Origin: Spirochaeta africana DSM 8902
GTDB taxonomy: Bacteria; Spirochaetota; Spirochaetia; DSM-27196; DSM-8902
Length of the DNA stretch: 64,000 nt
Direction of reading: 5' to 3'
Assembly (NCBI RefSeq): GCF_000242595.2
Contig: NC_017098.1
Coordinates: 1,674,001 to 1,738,000, forward strand
Each line of letters starts with the position of its first letter. The first letter of the stretch is position 1. Made by a program: the position numbers and the translations under genes. This document shows positions 1 through 6,874 of the stretch, piece by piece. The notes under the pieces are model-generated. The model was given only the letters and a program-made list of their open reading frames with translations. It ran no database searches and was not told the origin of the DNA.

Positions 1-111
1 TGACCAGTGCCATCATACTGCGTCCGTAGGTTACAATTACCCGTCCTGGTATTTCTTGCGTAGACTTCACCCCAGTATTCAAACCCTTTTACGACGATTT
101 TTCAATCGGTG

Positions 112-2232
112 TCAGAAGGTAAATCCGGTAAAGAACTGCGGATGCAGGCCGATTTCTCCCCACGGGGTAGCCAGATGTGCCGGATCTTCGCTGATGTGGT
201 AACGGGATTCCCGGACCGCCTGACCTGACAGACCGGGATCCCCGTAGATCGATGCCCCGGCATAAAACCCGAGCCGACCGAAATGTATCCCGGCCGATAT
301 TCGCAATACCGGAAACACCAGTGCCTCTCCCGGGGTAACCAGTGAACTGATTCTGTACTGGGTCTCGCTGCCGCGGGCTGCCCGGGCCACACTCAGGTCA
401 CTGTCGACTACAAATGGCCCCGGCAGGTTCACGCGCAGCCCGGCACCGGCCCCGATAATCAGATGATCCAGTTCGCGCCAGGAATCTTCCCGATCCAGTC
501 CAAGAAAAAAAAGGGAGTATACATGTCGGGTGCCATTACGCACGCCCAGCTTGATCAGTTCATCATCCTCGAACCAGATGGTAACGTCGTTGATGCCGTT
601 ATGGATGATGTTTATCAGGCCGATTGGAACCCCATACACGTCGTCAGCGACGTTCACCAGCCCGATCTGGGTCCCATAGACCGTGCCTGCCTGATTGAAC
701 AGTCCAATCTGCCCGCCGGTTACCTTGTCGCTGCGATTAAATGGTGCCGCCTGCACCCCGATTGTTCTGGCTGACTGGGTGTATATCCCCGATGCCTGCA
801 ACCCGACCGAGGTTCCGGCGATCACACTGTACAGACCGCTGACACTGATCCCCAGACTGTTCCCGCCAATGTCCTGAAATATGCCGCTGACGGCCATACC
901 ATGGCTGTTCCCGGCAATGGTGGCTGCAACCCCGCTGATCTGCAGCCCGGTATTGTTGCCGGAAAGTGAGCTATGAATGCCGCTCAGGTTGAAACCGGCA
1001 GTGTTGCGTACCCTGGATGATACCGCAGACAACCCCAGGTTGATATCCTGCGGATGCAGTTCCCCGATTGACCATTCCCACTCAAGGGGAGGGAACACCC
1101 CGGCAGCGAAGCGAAATCCCCCTGCTTCTTCCCCGGAACCTCGCAGCCGGGTTATCTCCCGTCGCATCGGCACGAGGTCACGCAAGGCTACCTCGGTTGT
1201 GCCGTGCCGCGCAACCTGAAAATCCCCCCGGAGGCTGGTGTTCTGTTCACTGATAATGATCTCATAGCTGCCTGGTGGCACGGCCAATATTCGGGCCGAA
1301 CTGCCGCTGGTGTGAAACTCGGATATGATATTGCCAGCAGCACTGCGGATCAGCACGCGTCCGGAAAGACCGGAGGCGAAGCGCAAGGCACCTTCGGGTC
1401 GCGAAATGTCGGTAAGGACAATATCGCCCGTGCCGGTCAGCTGGATATCATAGCTTGGATGCTGTGGTCCGGCCGTGGTACTGGAGGTCATCGCCAGTGT
1501 TTCGCGAAACGCGTAGTGATACAGTTCATTCAGGGTTACGCGTCCGCTTTGTGTAGTGTCGGCGGCGCCACGGAGTCCGGAAACAACGAAGTGGGTAAAG
1601 AATGAGGCCTGAATACGATCGGATTCCTGACTGGCCTCGCTGTCGCTACTGGATGTCAAAAACGCAAAACCGGTCATATCGGCTGACTCATCGGTCAAAA
1701 AGGGCTGCACCCGGTCGCCACCTTTCAGGCGGGTAAATGCACCAGATTCGCAGCCGTCTACGATCGCCACAGTTACATCTGCACCGACCCCCTGTATCAA
1801 TTCTCGCAGCTCACGATAGGGCAATCTGGAATCCCCAATCAGGAGCCCCTGATCATCCGAGTGGCCGCTGTAATAGAACACAAACTCCACCCGGCGCGCT
1901 GCTGGAGCGATGGATTCCACCCGTTCGGTCAGTCTCCTCAGATCCGAGCGAACCTGGTCTACCTCCGGATCGGCCAGGTAGTAGGTGTCAGCCGGTGCGA
2001 TGCTGCCAAGTTCATTCATCACCTGGGCCATGCGGCGGGCATCCTCGGCTGCCCAGCGCAGGGTCACCCGGGAGCGGCCGCCATCGTTCGCACCAATAAA
2101 CATGCCGATTCGCCGAACCGGAGCAGTCTGCGCACTGGCAACGGTAGTACAGACGATCGCCAATACCACCACCAGCAGAGTACGGAAACACCGAAAGGTG
2201 CGAAAGCTGTCGTGGAAGCGGTGTGCGTTCAT
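112..2232 (-). CDS. Secreted caspase-like (C14 family) protease with surface repeats
   Basis: This 706-aa protein begins with a signal peptide (hydrophobic residues about 18-34, ending VASAQ), so it should be exported. Residues about 40-270 form a caspase/metacaspase-type domain. The catalytic dyad is visible as His124 in YYSGHSDD and Cys161 in VDGCESGAF. Residues about 320-345 look like a small beta domain. Residues 412-545 hold about eight glycine-rich repeats of period 16 (GLxxSGI-type, later GQIGLFN/GLVN), resembling the surface repeats of Leptospira LA_2272-like proteins. The C-terminal ~130 residues are beta-rich and end in Phe (GFTF), as outer-membrane barrels do. The ATG overlaps the stop of the upstream membrane protein by 4 nt (ATGA), implying translational coupling in the sigma-factor operon. 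Protease activity is inferred from the motif; substrate and surface anchoring are unknown. Confidence 0.82.
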   Translation of the reverse strand: MNAHRFHDSFRTFRCFRTLLVVVLAIVCTTVASAQTAPVRRIGMFIGANDGGRSRVTLRWAAEDARRMAQVMNELGSIAPADTYYLADPEVDQVRSDLRRLTERVESIAPAARRVEFVFYYSGHSDDQGLLIGDSRLPYRELRELIQGVGADVTVAIVDGCESGAFTRLKGGDRVQPFLTDESADMTGFAFLTSSSDSEASQESDRIQASFFTHFVVSGLRGAADTTQSGRVTLNELYHYAFRETLAMTSSTTAGPQHPSYDIQLTGTGDIVLTDISRPEGALRFASGLSGRVLIRSAAGNIISEFHTSGSSARILAVPPGSYEIIISEQNTSLRGDFQVARHGTTEVALRDLVPMRREITRLRGSGEEAGGFRFAAGVFPPLEWEWSIGELHPQDINLGLSAVSSRVRNTAGFNLSGIHSSLSGNNTGLQISGVAATIAGNSHGMAVSGIFQDIGGNSLGISVSGLYSVIAGTSVGLQASGIYTQSARTIGVQAAPFNRSDKVTGGQIGLFNQAGTVYGTQIGLVNVADDVYGVPIGLINIIHNGINDVTIWFEDDELIKLGVRNGTRHVYSLFFLGLDREDSWRELDHLIIGAGAGLRVNLPGPFVVDSDLSVARAARGSETQYRISSLVTPGEALVFPVLRISAGIHFGRLGFYAGASIYGDPGLSGQAVRESRYHISEDPAHLATPWGEIGLHPQFFTGFTF

Positions 2233-3032
2233 GGGTTTTTCTCCAGAAAAAACCGCAACACCCCATCGGCAAATGGGGGCTCGGCATCCGGGCGCAGGCG
2301 GTTGGATTCGTCAAGATTATCCTTAATCCAGCGCAGTGCGGCCTGTACATCGAATTCATGGGCCGATGCAATAAAGATCAGCTGTTCATGTCGGGGTGCA
2401 TCATCAAGGCGGAAGGCATACGGCAGCAATATCTGACTGCCTGTCTCTATCTGTGGGCTGTCGAATATCCCGAAGGGATGATGCAGGGATATCGTGCCGC
2501 GCCCGTCAACCGATGCAATTATTCCATAGTCCGGACCGGCAGAGCGATACGCCAGCTGGATCTGCTCACCCTCACGCACCCGGTCTCCCGGCGAGAGTTG
2601 TTGCACATCACCATCCGGCTGCTGACGGAACACCTGCAGTCTGAGTTCGGCCCCCTTCAGTCGGATAACATCGCCATCTACATTGATACTGCCGCGCTGC
2701 TGCAGCGGCAGGACAAACAGCATCCCGATCAGGATCACACTGGCCGCGGCTGCAGCCAGCGCTGCGGCCCGAAATGTGGCAAGATTGAATATCCGGGCGT
2801 CACCTGGCTGACTATGCTCCTCTTCCTGCAGGCGTCGCTGCAGTCGTTCGGCAAACTCATGTGGCGGCATCCGGGAAAGGATGCGCTGGTTATCCTCTAA
2901 CATTTCACGGCGTTGATCGGGCGAAAGGGACGGTACATTATCCCGGAGGTTTCTGTCCTGTTCGTTCAGAAGCTGCTGTTCCTGCAGCAGTGAGGGGGTT
3001 TTTCCGGCAGATCTGGGGTCTCGCTTCATCAT
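2229..3032 (-). CDS. Membrane-anchored anti-sigma-like protein, DUF4384-like C-terminus
   Basis: This 267-aa protein has a charged cytoplasmic N-terminal ~85 residues, including an HEFAERLQRRLQEEE helix. One transmembrane segment follows (about 88-110, AAALAAAAASVILIGMLFVL), then an extracytoplasmic domain of ~155 residues. The outer domain (LxPGDRVREGEQIQLAYRS, then YGIIASVDGRGTISLHHPFG, then FDVQAAL) resembles DUF4384-type domains found next to ECF sigma factors and caspases. It sits directly after an ECF sigma gene, which is the classic anti-sigma position, and overlaps both neighbours by 4 nt or less. A second ATG at 3029 is better spaced from the GGGAGGA site than the first at 3032. No zinc-binding HxxxCxxC motif is visible, so the anti-sigma role is inferred from topology and context. 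Confidence 0.7.
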   Translation of the reverse strand: MMKRDPRSAGKTPSLLQEQQLLNEQDRNLRDNVPSLSPDQRREMLEDNQRILSRMPPHEFAERLQRRLQEEEHSQPGDARIFNLATFRAAALAAAAASVILIGMLFVLPLQQRGSINVDGDVIRLKGAELRLQVFRQQPDGDVQQLSPGDRVREGEQIQLAYRSAGPDYGIIASVDGRGTISLHHPFGIFDSPQIETGSQILLPYAFRLDDAPRHEQLIFIASAHEFDVQAALRWIKDNLDESNRLRPDAEPPFADGVLRFFLEKNP

Positions 3033-3511
3033 TCCTCCCGCAGCGCAAGGCTCGTGCTGCGCAATTTTCGCAACCGCTTGCGTATCCCGGAAACCGACAT
3101 CCCGACAAGCGCTGCGGTCTCCTCAAGGGTGAACCCGTCCAGGTAATGATACATTGCGATCAAACGGGTTGTATCATCCTCTACCGCAAACAACCGCTCC
3201 AGGAAATGCCCGGCCAGTACCGTCTCTTCGGCAGATTCATGGTCTCGCAACAGCTCTTCATGCAGTTCAGCATGTTGACCGCCGCGGCGTCGCTGGGCCC
3301 GCAGGATATTGAGGCAGGTGTTGGTGGCGATAGTGTAGAGCAAACTGGAGGGGCCGCGTGCATCAAGCCTGCTGCGCTTTCTCAGCAGCTGCATGAACAC
3401 ATCTTGGGCAGCATCGAAGGCAGCCTCTTCATTTCGAAGGATTGCCTTGCAGCGACGAACCACCATGGGACCGTACCTCCGGTACAACGCCTCTATCTCG
3501 GTTGTTTCCAT
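3029..3511 (-). CDS. ECF-type sigma-70 family RNA polymerase sigma factor
   Basis: This 160-aa protein has region 2 at about residues 10-75 (RRCKAILRNEEAAFDAAQDVF, then LLYTIATNTCLNILRAQRRR). Region 4 lies at about 105-155 (YHYLDGFTLEETAALVGMSV and SGIRKRLRKLRS, a helix-turn-helix). Length and lack of region 3 fit the ECF group. The METTEIEALYRR start is chosen because upstream codons in the same frame overlap the end of the Nudix gene and look non-coding. No good Shine-Dalgarno precedes this ATG. Instead a perfect TATAAT lies 11 nt upstream, straddling the Nudix stop, so a near-leaderless transcript is possible. Target genes are unknown; autoregulation of this operon would be typical. Confidence 0.88.
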   Translation of the reverse strand: METTEIEALYRRYGPMVVRRCKAILRNEEAAFDAAQDVFMQLLRKRSRLDARGPSSLLYTIATNTCLNILRAQRRRGGQHAELHEELLRDHESAEETVLAGHFLERLFAVEDDTTRLIAMYHYLDGFTLEETAALVGMSVSGIRKRLRKLRSTSLALREE

Positions 3512-3521
3512 ATGTCGGTAA

Positions 3522-4301
3522 TTATAACACCAATTCCAGGTATATCTGTTCCTTGAGAAGAGAAACCGCACGAAGATACGGTACCTGCAGGGTCGGGTAC
3601 AGAGAATCCCCGGGGGCGTGACTGGTCACTGCTGCACGGAACTCAGTCAACCCGGCCTGGCGGGCTATATCTGATAACAGCTGCAGATATGGCTGCTGGT
3701 CAGCGGCACGTTGCAGGGCAGCATAGCACCCCCGCAGATCCTGCAGTATCGCAGCGGCGGCCCGTGTATAACCGGGGGGGGAGGATGCGGCGGCTGTCTC
3801 CAGTCGGTGTGCCGCAGGCGAACCGCATACATGCACCGACTGCATCACCATCTGGTCACCATCAAACACGAACCCCGATTCGATATAGTTCCCTGCCAGG
3901 ACATGCGGCAGCCAGAGGATATCGTCTTCCCACATCTGGTCGTAGGGTATCCGGTCAACAGGGCACCAGAAGGGGTCGGCTTCATCGGTAGCGGCCGGAT
4001 CTCCCGAAAATGCCGATGCAATAAAGATCCTTCCCTCAAGCTGGTAACCGTCTGCAAAGATGAACCTGAGAGTGCCGTACTCCTCCAGTTGATGTGGGGT
4101 TACACAGACCTCTTCCTCGGTTTCGCGTATGGCAGTCTGGATCGGGAGTTCACCCGGCTCGCATTTGCCGCCAGGTGCGTTTATCTTGCCTGCACCCAAC
4201 CCGCGTTTTTTCCGGATAAGCAGTAGCTGCTCATCCGATCGAATAAAGCACAGTACGGCAAGATCGTGGGGGTTCCAGGTTGTAGTATCGAATTGTATCA
4301 C
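3522..4301 (-). CDS. Nudix hydrolase, MTH1 (8-oxo-dGTPase)-like, with C-terminal extension
   Basis: This 259-aa protein, read from a GTG start, matches the MTH1 pattern. It has KKRGLGAGKINAPGGKCEPGE leading into the Nudix box (G-x5-E-x7-RETEEEV), then MWEDDILWLPHVLAGNYIESG, the counterpart of the MTH1 MWPDD segment that reads the oxidised base. The usual Gly near the box end is Cys. About 95 extra residues follow the Nudix fold (Ala-rich, then a helical QQPYLQLLSDIARQAGL segment) that MTH1 lacks. Likely role is hydrolysis of oxidised purine nucleotides, but substrate is inferred. The frame remains open to 4586, but that upstream part lies antisense to a better gene. Only 10 nt separate its stop from the sigma-factor start, so it probably heads that operon. 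A weak promoter (TTGATC, 17 nt, TAGAGT) sits just upstream. Confidence 0.75.
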   Translation of the reverse strand: MIQFDTTTWNPHDLAVLCFIRSDEQLLLIRKKRGLGAGKINAPGGKCEPGELPIQTAIRETEEEVCVTPHQLEEYGTLRFIFADGYQLEGRIFIASAFSGDPAATDEADPFWCPVDRIPYDQMWEDDILWLPHVLAGNYIESGFVFDGDQMVMQSVHVCGSPAAHRLETAAASSPPGYTRAAAAILQDLRGCYAALQRAADQQPYLQLLSDIARQAGLTEFRAAVTSHAPGDSLYPTLQVPYLRAVSLLKEQIYLELVL

Positions 4302-4309
4302 AGTAAAAT
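4280..4309 (+). promoter_or_regulatory. Candidate promoter for the 88-aa gene
   Basis: TTGTAG at 4280-4285 and TAAAAT at 4304-4309 are separated by 18 nt. They sit over the first codons of the divergent Nudix gene, so the two genes have overlapping divergent promoters. No experimental support; consensus match is moderate. Confidence 0.4.
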
Positions 4310-4328
4310 GTACTCTAAAGGATGCGAT

Positions 4329-4595
4329 ATGAGTGATCAAGAGGTGATGGTACCTGAATGGATACGGGCGGCCCAGATGCTGATCGCTGAGGTATATGCC
4401 AGGCTGCAGCGCGAATCGGAACCGATGGAGTTTGTCGTACTGACCCCGGAGGAATACCGCCTGCTGCAAAACTATCGTGCTTCGGTAGGGGAGCTGGACA
4501 AGCCCGGGATGGATTATCTGGGTCAGTACCATCTGTTTGGCCGGGAGATACGAATCGGGCAGCGATCCGGAAACACGCTGCCGCAAGCAGAATAA
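4329..4595 (+). CDS. Small hypothetical protein (88 aa)
   Basis: I do not recognise a family. The ATG at 4329 follows a good AAAGGA ribosome site with 6-nt spacing, which is why I prefer it to the upstream in-frame ATG. The protein is mostly helical and charged (WIRAAQMLIAEVYARLQRES, then FVVLTPEEYRLLQNY), with no signal peptide or membrane segment. It is divergent from the Nudix/sigma/caspase operon, with start codons only 27 nt apart. Its stop lies in the A-tract of the tRNA-Asn terminator, which on this strand is followed by no T-run. The gene is supported by its ribosome site and promoter-like sequence; function is unknown. Confidence 0.6.
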   Translation: MSDQEVMVPEWIRAAQMLIAEVYARLQRESEPMEFVVLTPEEYRLLQNYRASVGELDKPGMDYLGQYHLFGREIRIGQRSGNTLPQAE

Positions 4596-4628
4596 AAAAA
4601 GCTGCCCGCGTTTATGACGGACAGCTTT
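4594..4628 (-). terminator. Rho-independent terminator of tRNA-Asn
   Basis: On the minus strand a hairpin with AAAGCTG/CAGCTTT arms (4598-4604 with 4622-4628, extended by CC/GG after one mismatch) is followed by a run of seven T (4594-4600 complement) directly downstream of the tRNA. Confidence 0.8.
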
Positions 4629-4629
4629 G

Positions 4630-4702
4630 CTCCCCCGGACAGACTCGAACTGCCGACCCAGTGGTTAACAGCCACTTGCTCTACCGACTGAGCTACAGGG
4701 GA
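4630..4702 (-). tRNA. tRNA-Asn (anticodon GTT)
   Basis: A 73-nt cloverleaf read on the minus strand. The acceptor is TCCCCTG paired with CGGGGGA with discriminator G, the D arm is GCTCAGTCGGTAGAGC, the anticodon loop is CTGTTAA (GTT), and the T arm contains TTCGAGT. CCA is not encoded. Confidence 0.95.
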
Positions 4703-4792
4703 ATGTGTTCATCGCTGATCGCGACGTTGGGCCAACTATAGCCAGAATACAGCAAATGGTCAACACCTTTTCCTGCAATTTTTGGCGCCGGA

Positions 4793-5107
4793 TTATCTGC
4801 CGACGGTAAAGGATTTCAGGTTCACGGCATGTGCGCCCGAACGTATCTGCAGCCACATTACGGTAATAATATCTCCGTCCTCGTTGGCAACCTCGGATGA
4901 GTTTTCTGCAGCACGGATATCCTCCCGATAGAACTCGTAGACCCCCTCGTCAGGATGGTAGGGGTAGGGCACCAGGATGATCTTGCGGGCATCGTAGGGA
5001 TGCATACGGGCGGTGCCATAGTATCCTACCGTGGGACCGCTGCTGCCCGCTGGGGAGCGCACCGGTGGATCGATGGGTGTTGCAGTCAGATAATGGGTAA
5101 TCGCCAT
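4793..5107 (-). CDS. Hypothetical protein (104 aa)
   Basis: I do not recognise a family. The start is supported by a strong GGAGGGAG site 6-13 nt before the ATG. The sequence has no signal peptide or membrane segment. It contains a Pro/Gly-rich N-terminus, then DARKIILVPYPYHPDEGVYE and a mixed alpha/beta pattern ending in SFTVGR. It lies on the same strand as the two genes upstream (54-nt gap) and ends before tRNA-Asn, so it may be the last gene of that small operon. Confidence 0.65.
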   Translation of the reverse strand: MAITHYLTATPIDPPVRSPAGSSGPTVGYYGTARMHPYDARKIILVPYPYHPDEGVYEFYREDIRAAENSSEVANEDGDIITVMWLQIRSGAHAVNLKSFTVGR

Positions 5108-5161
5108 GGAAACTCCCTCCTGCCTACAGTATGGGGGAGAACATGGCGTTTCGCAACCGCA

Positions 5162-5830
5162 TCAGACCGGATTTGCGTGCAGATCCGGGGTAAGCAGCTG
5201 CAGTGATACCAGACCTTGATCCGATTGCCGGATTACCGCAGCTGCCATGGTTCCGGCTGTCCCGGCTGCAGTTATATACAGATGACTGCCAGGGCGGCAG
5301 GTTATCTCCCGAACGGGGTCCGGGTACAACTCCGCCTGGTCAGCGCTGGTGTACCGCAGACGGCAGGGAATAAGCTCGATACCCGGCGGCAGCTCCGCAA
5401 TCGCCGGATACTCGGTTCCGGTCGTCTGGGCAGTGTCGCTGGCGGCTCCTGCAGACTGTCCGGCGATGAACTGCCGGATTGTGTTGCGCAAATCCGCCTC
5501 TGCAGAGACGAAGCCCGGACATTCGCCAGGTGTCAGGTATCCGTCTATCGACATGGACTCAGCCTTGCGTTTTTCGGTAACATGCAGCGGCGCATCCAGG
5601 ATCAGATAGAACAGCGCATCGGGGGTTTGTTCGCGCAGGATCATGTATAGCGCTTTCCAGTGACGAGGGAAATCATGCGCCGAGACCACCACTACATCGG
5701 GCTGTATCTCGGACAGATTATCCATTGCCTTGACTGCATGCTCATAATGGATGATCTGACCGCGATCCAACCCCAAACCGGCACAGTAGGCAAGATGATG
5801 TGCATGTGTAGTAAGCAGCAGCAGTCTCAT
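5162..5830 (-). CDS. Hypothetical protein with receiver-like N-terminal half (222 aa)
   Basis: The N-terminal ~120 residues show an alternating beta/alpha pattern (MRLLLLTTHAHH, then QPDVVVVSAHDFPRHWKAL, ALFYLILDAPL, SIDGYLTPGE) like a response-regulator or flavodoxin-like fold. A clear phosphoacceptor Asp in the usual position is not evident. The C-terminal ~90 residues look beta-rich (IELIPCRLRY, PGSHLYITAAGTAG), possibly PilZ-like, but I cannot confirm this. Its ATG overlaps the stop of the upstream exported protein by 4 nt (ATGA), so the two are translationally coupled. Function is unknown. Confidence 0.65.
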   Translation of the reverse strand: MRLLLLTTHAHHLAYCAGLGLDRGQIIHYEHAVKAMDNLSEIQPDVVVVSAHDFPRHWKALYMILREQTPDALFYLILDAPLHVTEKRKAESMSIDGYLTPGECPGFVSAEADLRNTIRQFIAGQSAGAASDTAQTTGTEYPAIAELPPGIELIPCRLRYTSADQAELYPDPVREITCRPGSHLYITAAGTAGTMAAAVIRQSDQGLVSLQLLTPDLHANPV

Positions 5831-6822
5831 TCTGTCCCCAGGTTCCGTACCGAGTAATCATAGACAACCCAGTGGCTGTCCAGTCGACGAAGGTAATAGG
5901 TATATTCCTTGATCTCTGTGTAGGTCGGAAAGGCGAAGCGTTTCTCCACTACCACACTCCCATCGGTCGGGGTGTATTCTGTCTGCAGCATCCGGAATGA
6001 TTGCGGAATCTGCAGGATTTCGTCCTCGGTTTCCTGTTGCCGCATAAGTTCCATATAGCGCTCGATCATCTCCGTTCGCTGCTGTGGAGATGAATTGCGA
6101 AACTGCCGTTCCAGCCGCGGATTGCGCAGCATAATACTTTCTACATCGAGGTACAGGAAGAATCGTTCCCATTGCTGACGCTGCCGCGATTCAACCAAAT
6201 GTTCAACGGTACGATCCGGTGAAAGATCCTGTCGCAGGAGCTGACTGCGCACCTCCTGCTCGGCGGCAACAATAGCTGCCTCAAGCTGTGCAGTCGGCGG
6301 ACGCAGGGTAAGTGTCAAACGGTTGGAACGCATACGTGTAGCCTGATCACCACCGCGACTGGACAGCATCGGGGTGAATACGGCCTGCAGCACATACACC
6401 CCAGGGGTGTCGATTTCCACATGCCGATCCAATCGCTCGATGAAGCTGTATTCCTCACCGGGCTCCAGCGAGATCTCCCGGAAAAATACCGGCTGATTCA
6501 TCGACTGGACATCGAGAAAACTGCGGCTGTGCGGAACAATGGTGTTTTCCGGGGTTCGCGCCTCGATCGCTACCGTAAACTGTCGATGATCAGCCAGGCG
6601 GAATCTCTGCTCTGTGGTACTGGTGTTTCGAATACTCACCCGCAGTTCGATATCACTGTCTACGGTGTAGATAGCTTGATTGTAATACCGGATGGAGATA
6701 TCCAGGCCATCAGGTTTGGTTGATTCAGCTGAAAGACCGGCAATCGCCGCAAAAAACCCGAAAAAGAGGATCAGCAGCGCCCTGTGAATTGAGTGATGTT
6801 TTATGTTACTATCTTTTTTCAT
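5827..6822 (-). CDS. Exported hypothetical protein (331 aa)
   Basis: The start MKKDSNIKHHS is chosen because a GGAG site precedes it and it opens a clear signal peptide (hydrophobic ALLILFFGFFAAIAGLSA, about residues 15-32). Residues about 40-160 look like an Ig/BsuPI-like beta-sandwich (ISIRYYNQAIYTVDSDIELRVSIRN, reworked from standard intracellular-inhibitor-like beta domains). The remainder is helical and acidic with a Gln/Arg-rich stretch, then a beta-rich end (EYTYYLRRLDSHWVVYDYSV). Likely periplasmic. It is divergent from mfd across 52 nt and coupled to the next gene downstream. No enzyme motif was seen and no specific function can be assigned. Confidence 0.7.
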   Translation of the reverse strand: MKKDSNIKHHSIHRALLILFFGFFAAIAGLSAESTKPDGLDISIRYYNQAIYTVDSDIELRVSIRNTSTTEQRFRLADHRQFTVAIEARTPENTIVPHSRSFLDVQSMNQPVFFREISLEPGEEYSFIERLDRHVEIDTPGVYVLQAVFTPMLSSRGGDQATRMRSNRLTLTLRPPTAQLEAAIVAAEQEVRSQLLRQDLSPDRTVEHLVESRQRQQWERFFLYLDVESIMLRNPRLERQFRNSSPQQRTEMIERYMELMRQQETEDEILQIPQSFRMLQTEYTPTDGSVVVEKRFAFPTYTEIKEYTYYLRRLDSHWVVYDYSVRNLGTE

Positions 6823-6874
6823 TACAGCTCCGCGCGTCACAGCGTATTCTTATTATATATGTCGGAAGTATCAC

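Noticed and set aside
1-111. Partial gene at the left edge
   Set aside because: No frame gives a convincing coding pattern; only a weak CGATT/AATCG hairpin is visible after the caspase stop.
1861-2436. 191-aa plus-strand frame across the caspase and anti-sigma genes
   Set aside because: Crosses the junction of two well-supported genes on the other strand and has no motif or ribosome site.
4302-4586. N-terminal 95-residue extension of the Nudix reading frame
   Set aside because: It is antisense to the 88-aa gene that has its own ribosome site and promoter, lacks family similarity, and the Nudix fold starts at the GTG at 4301.
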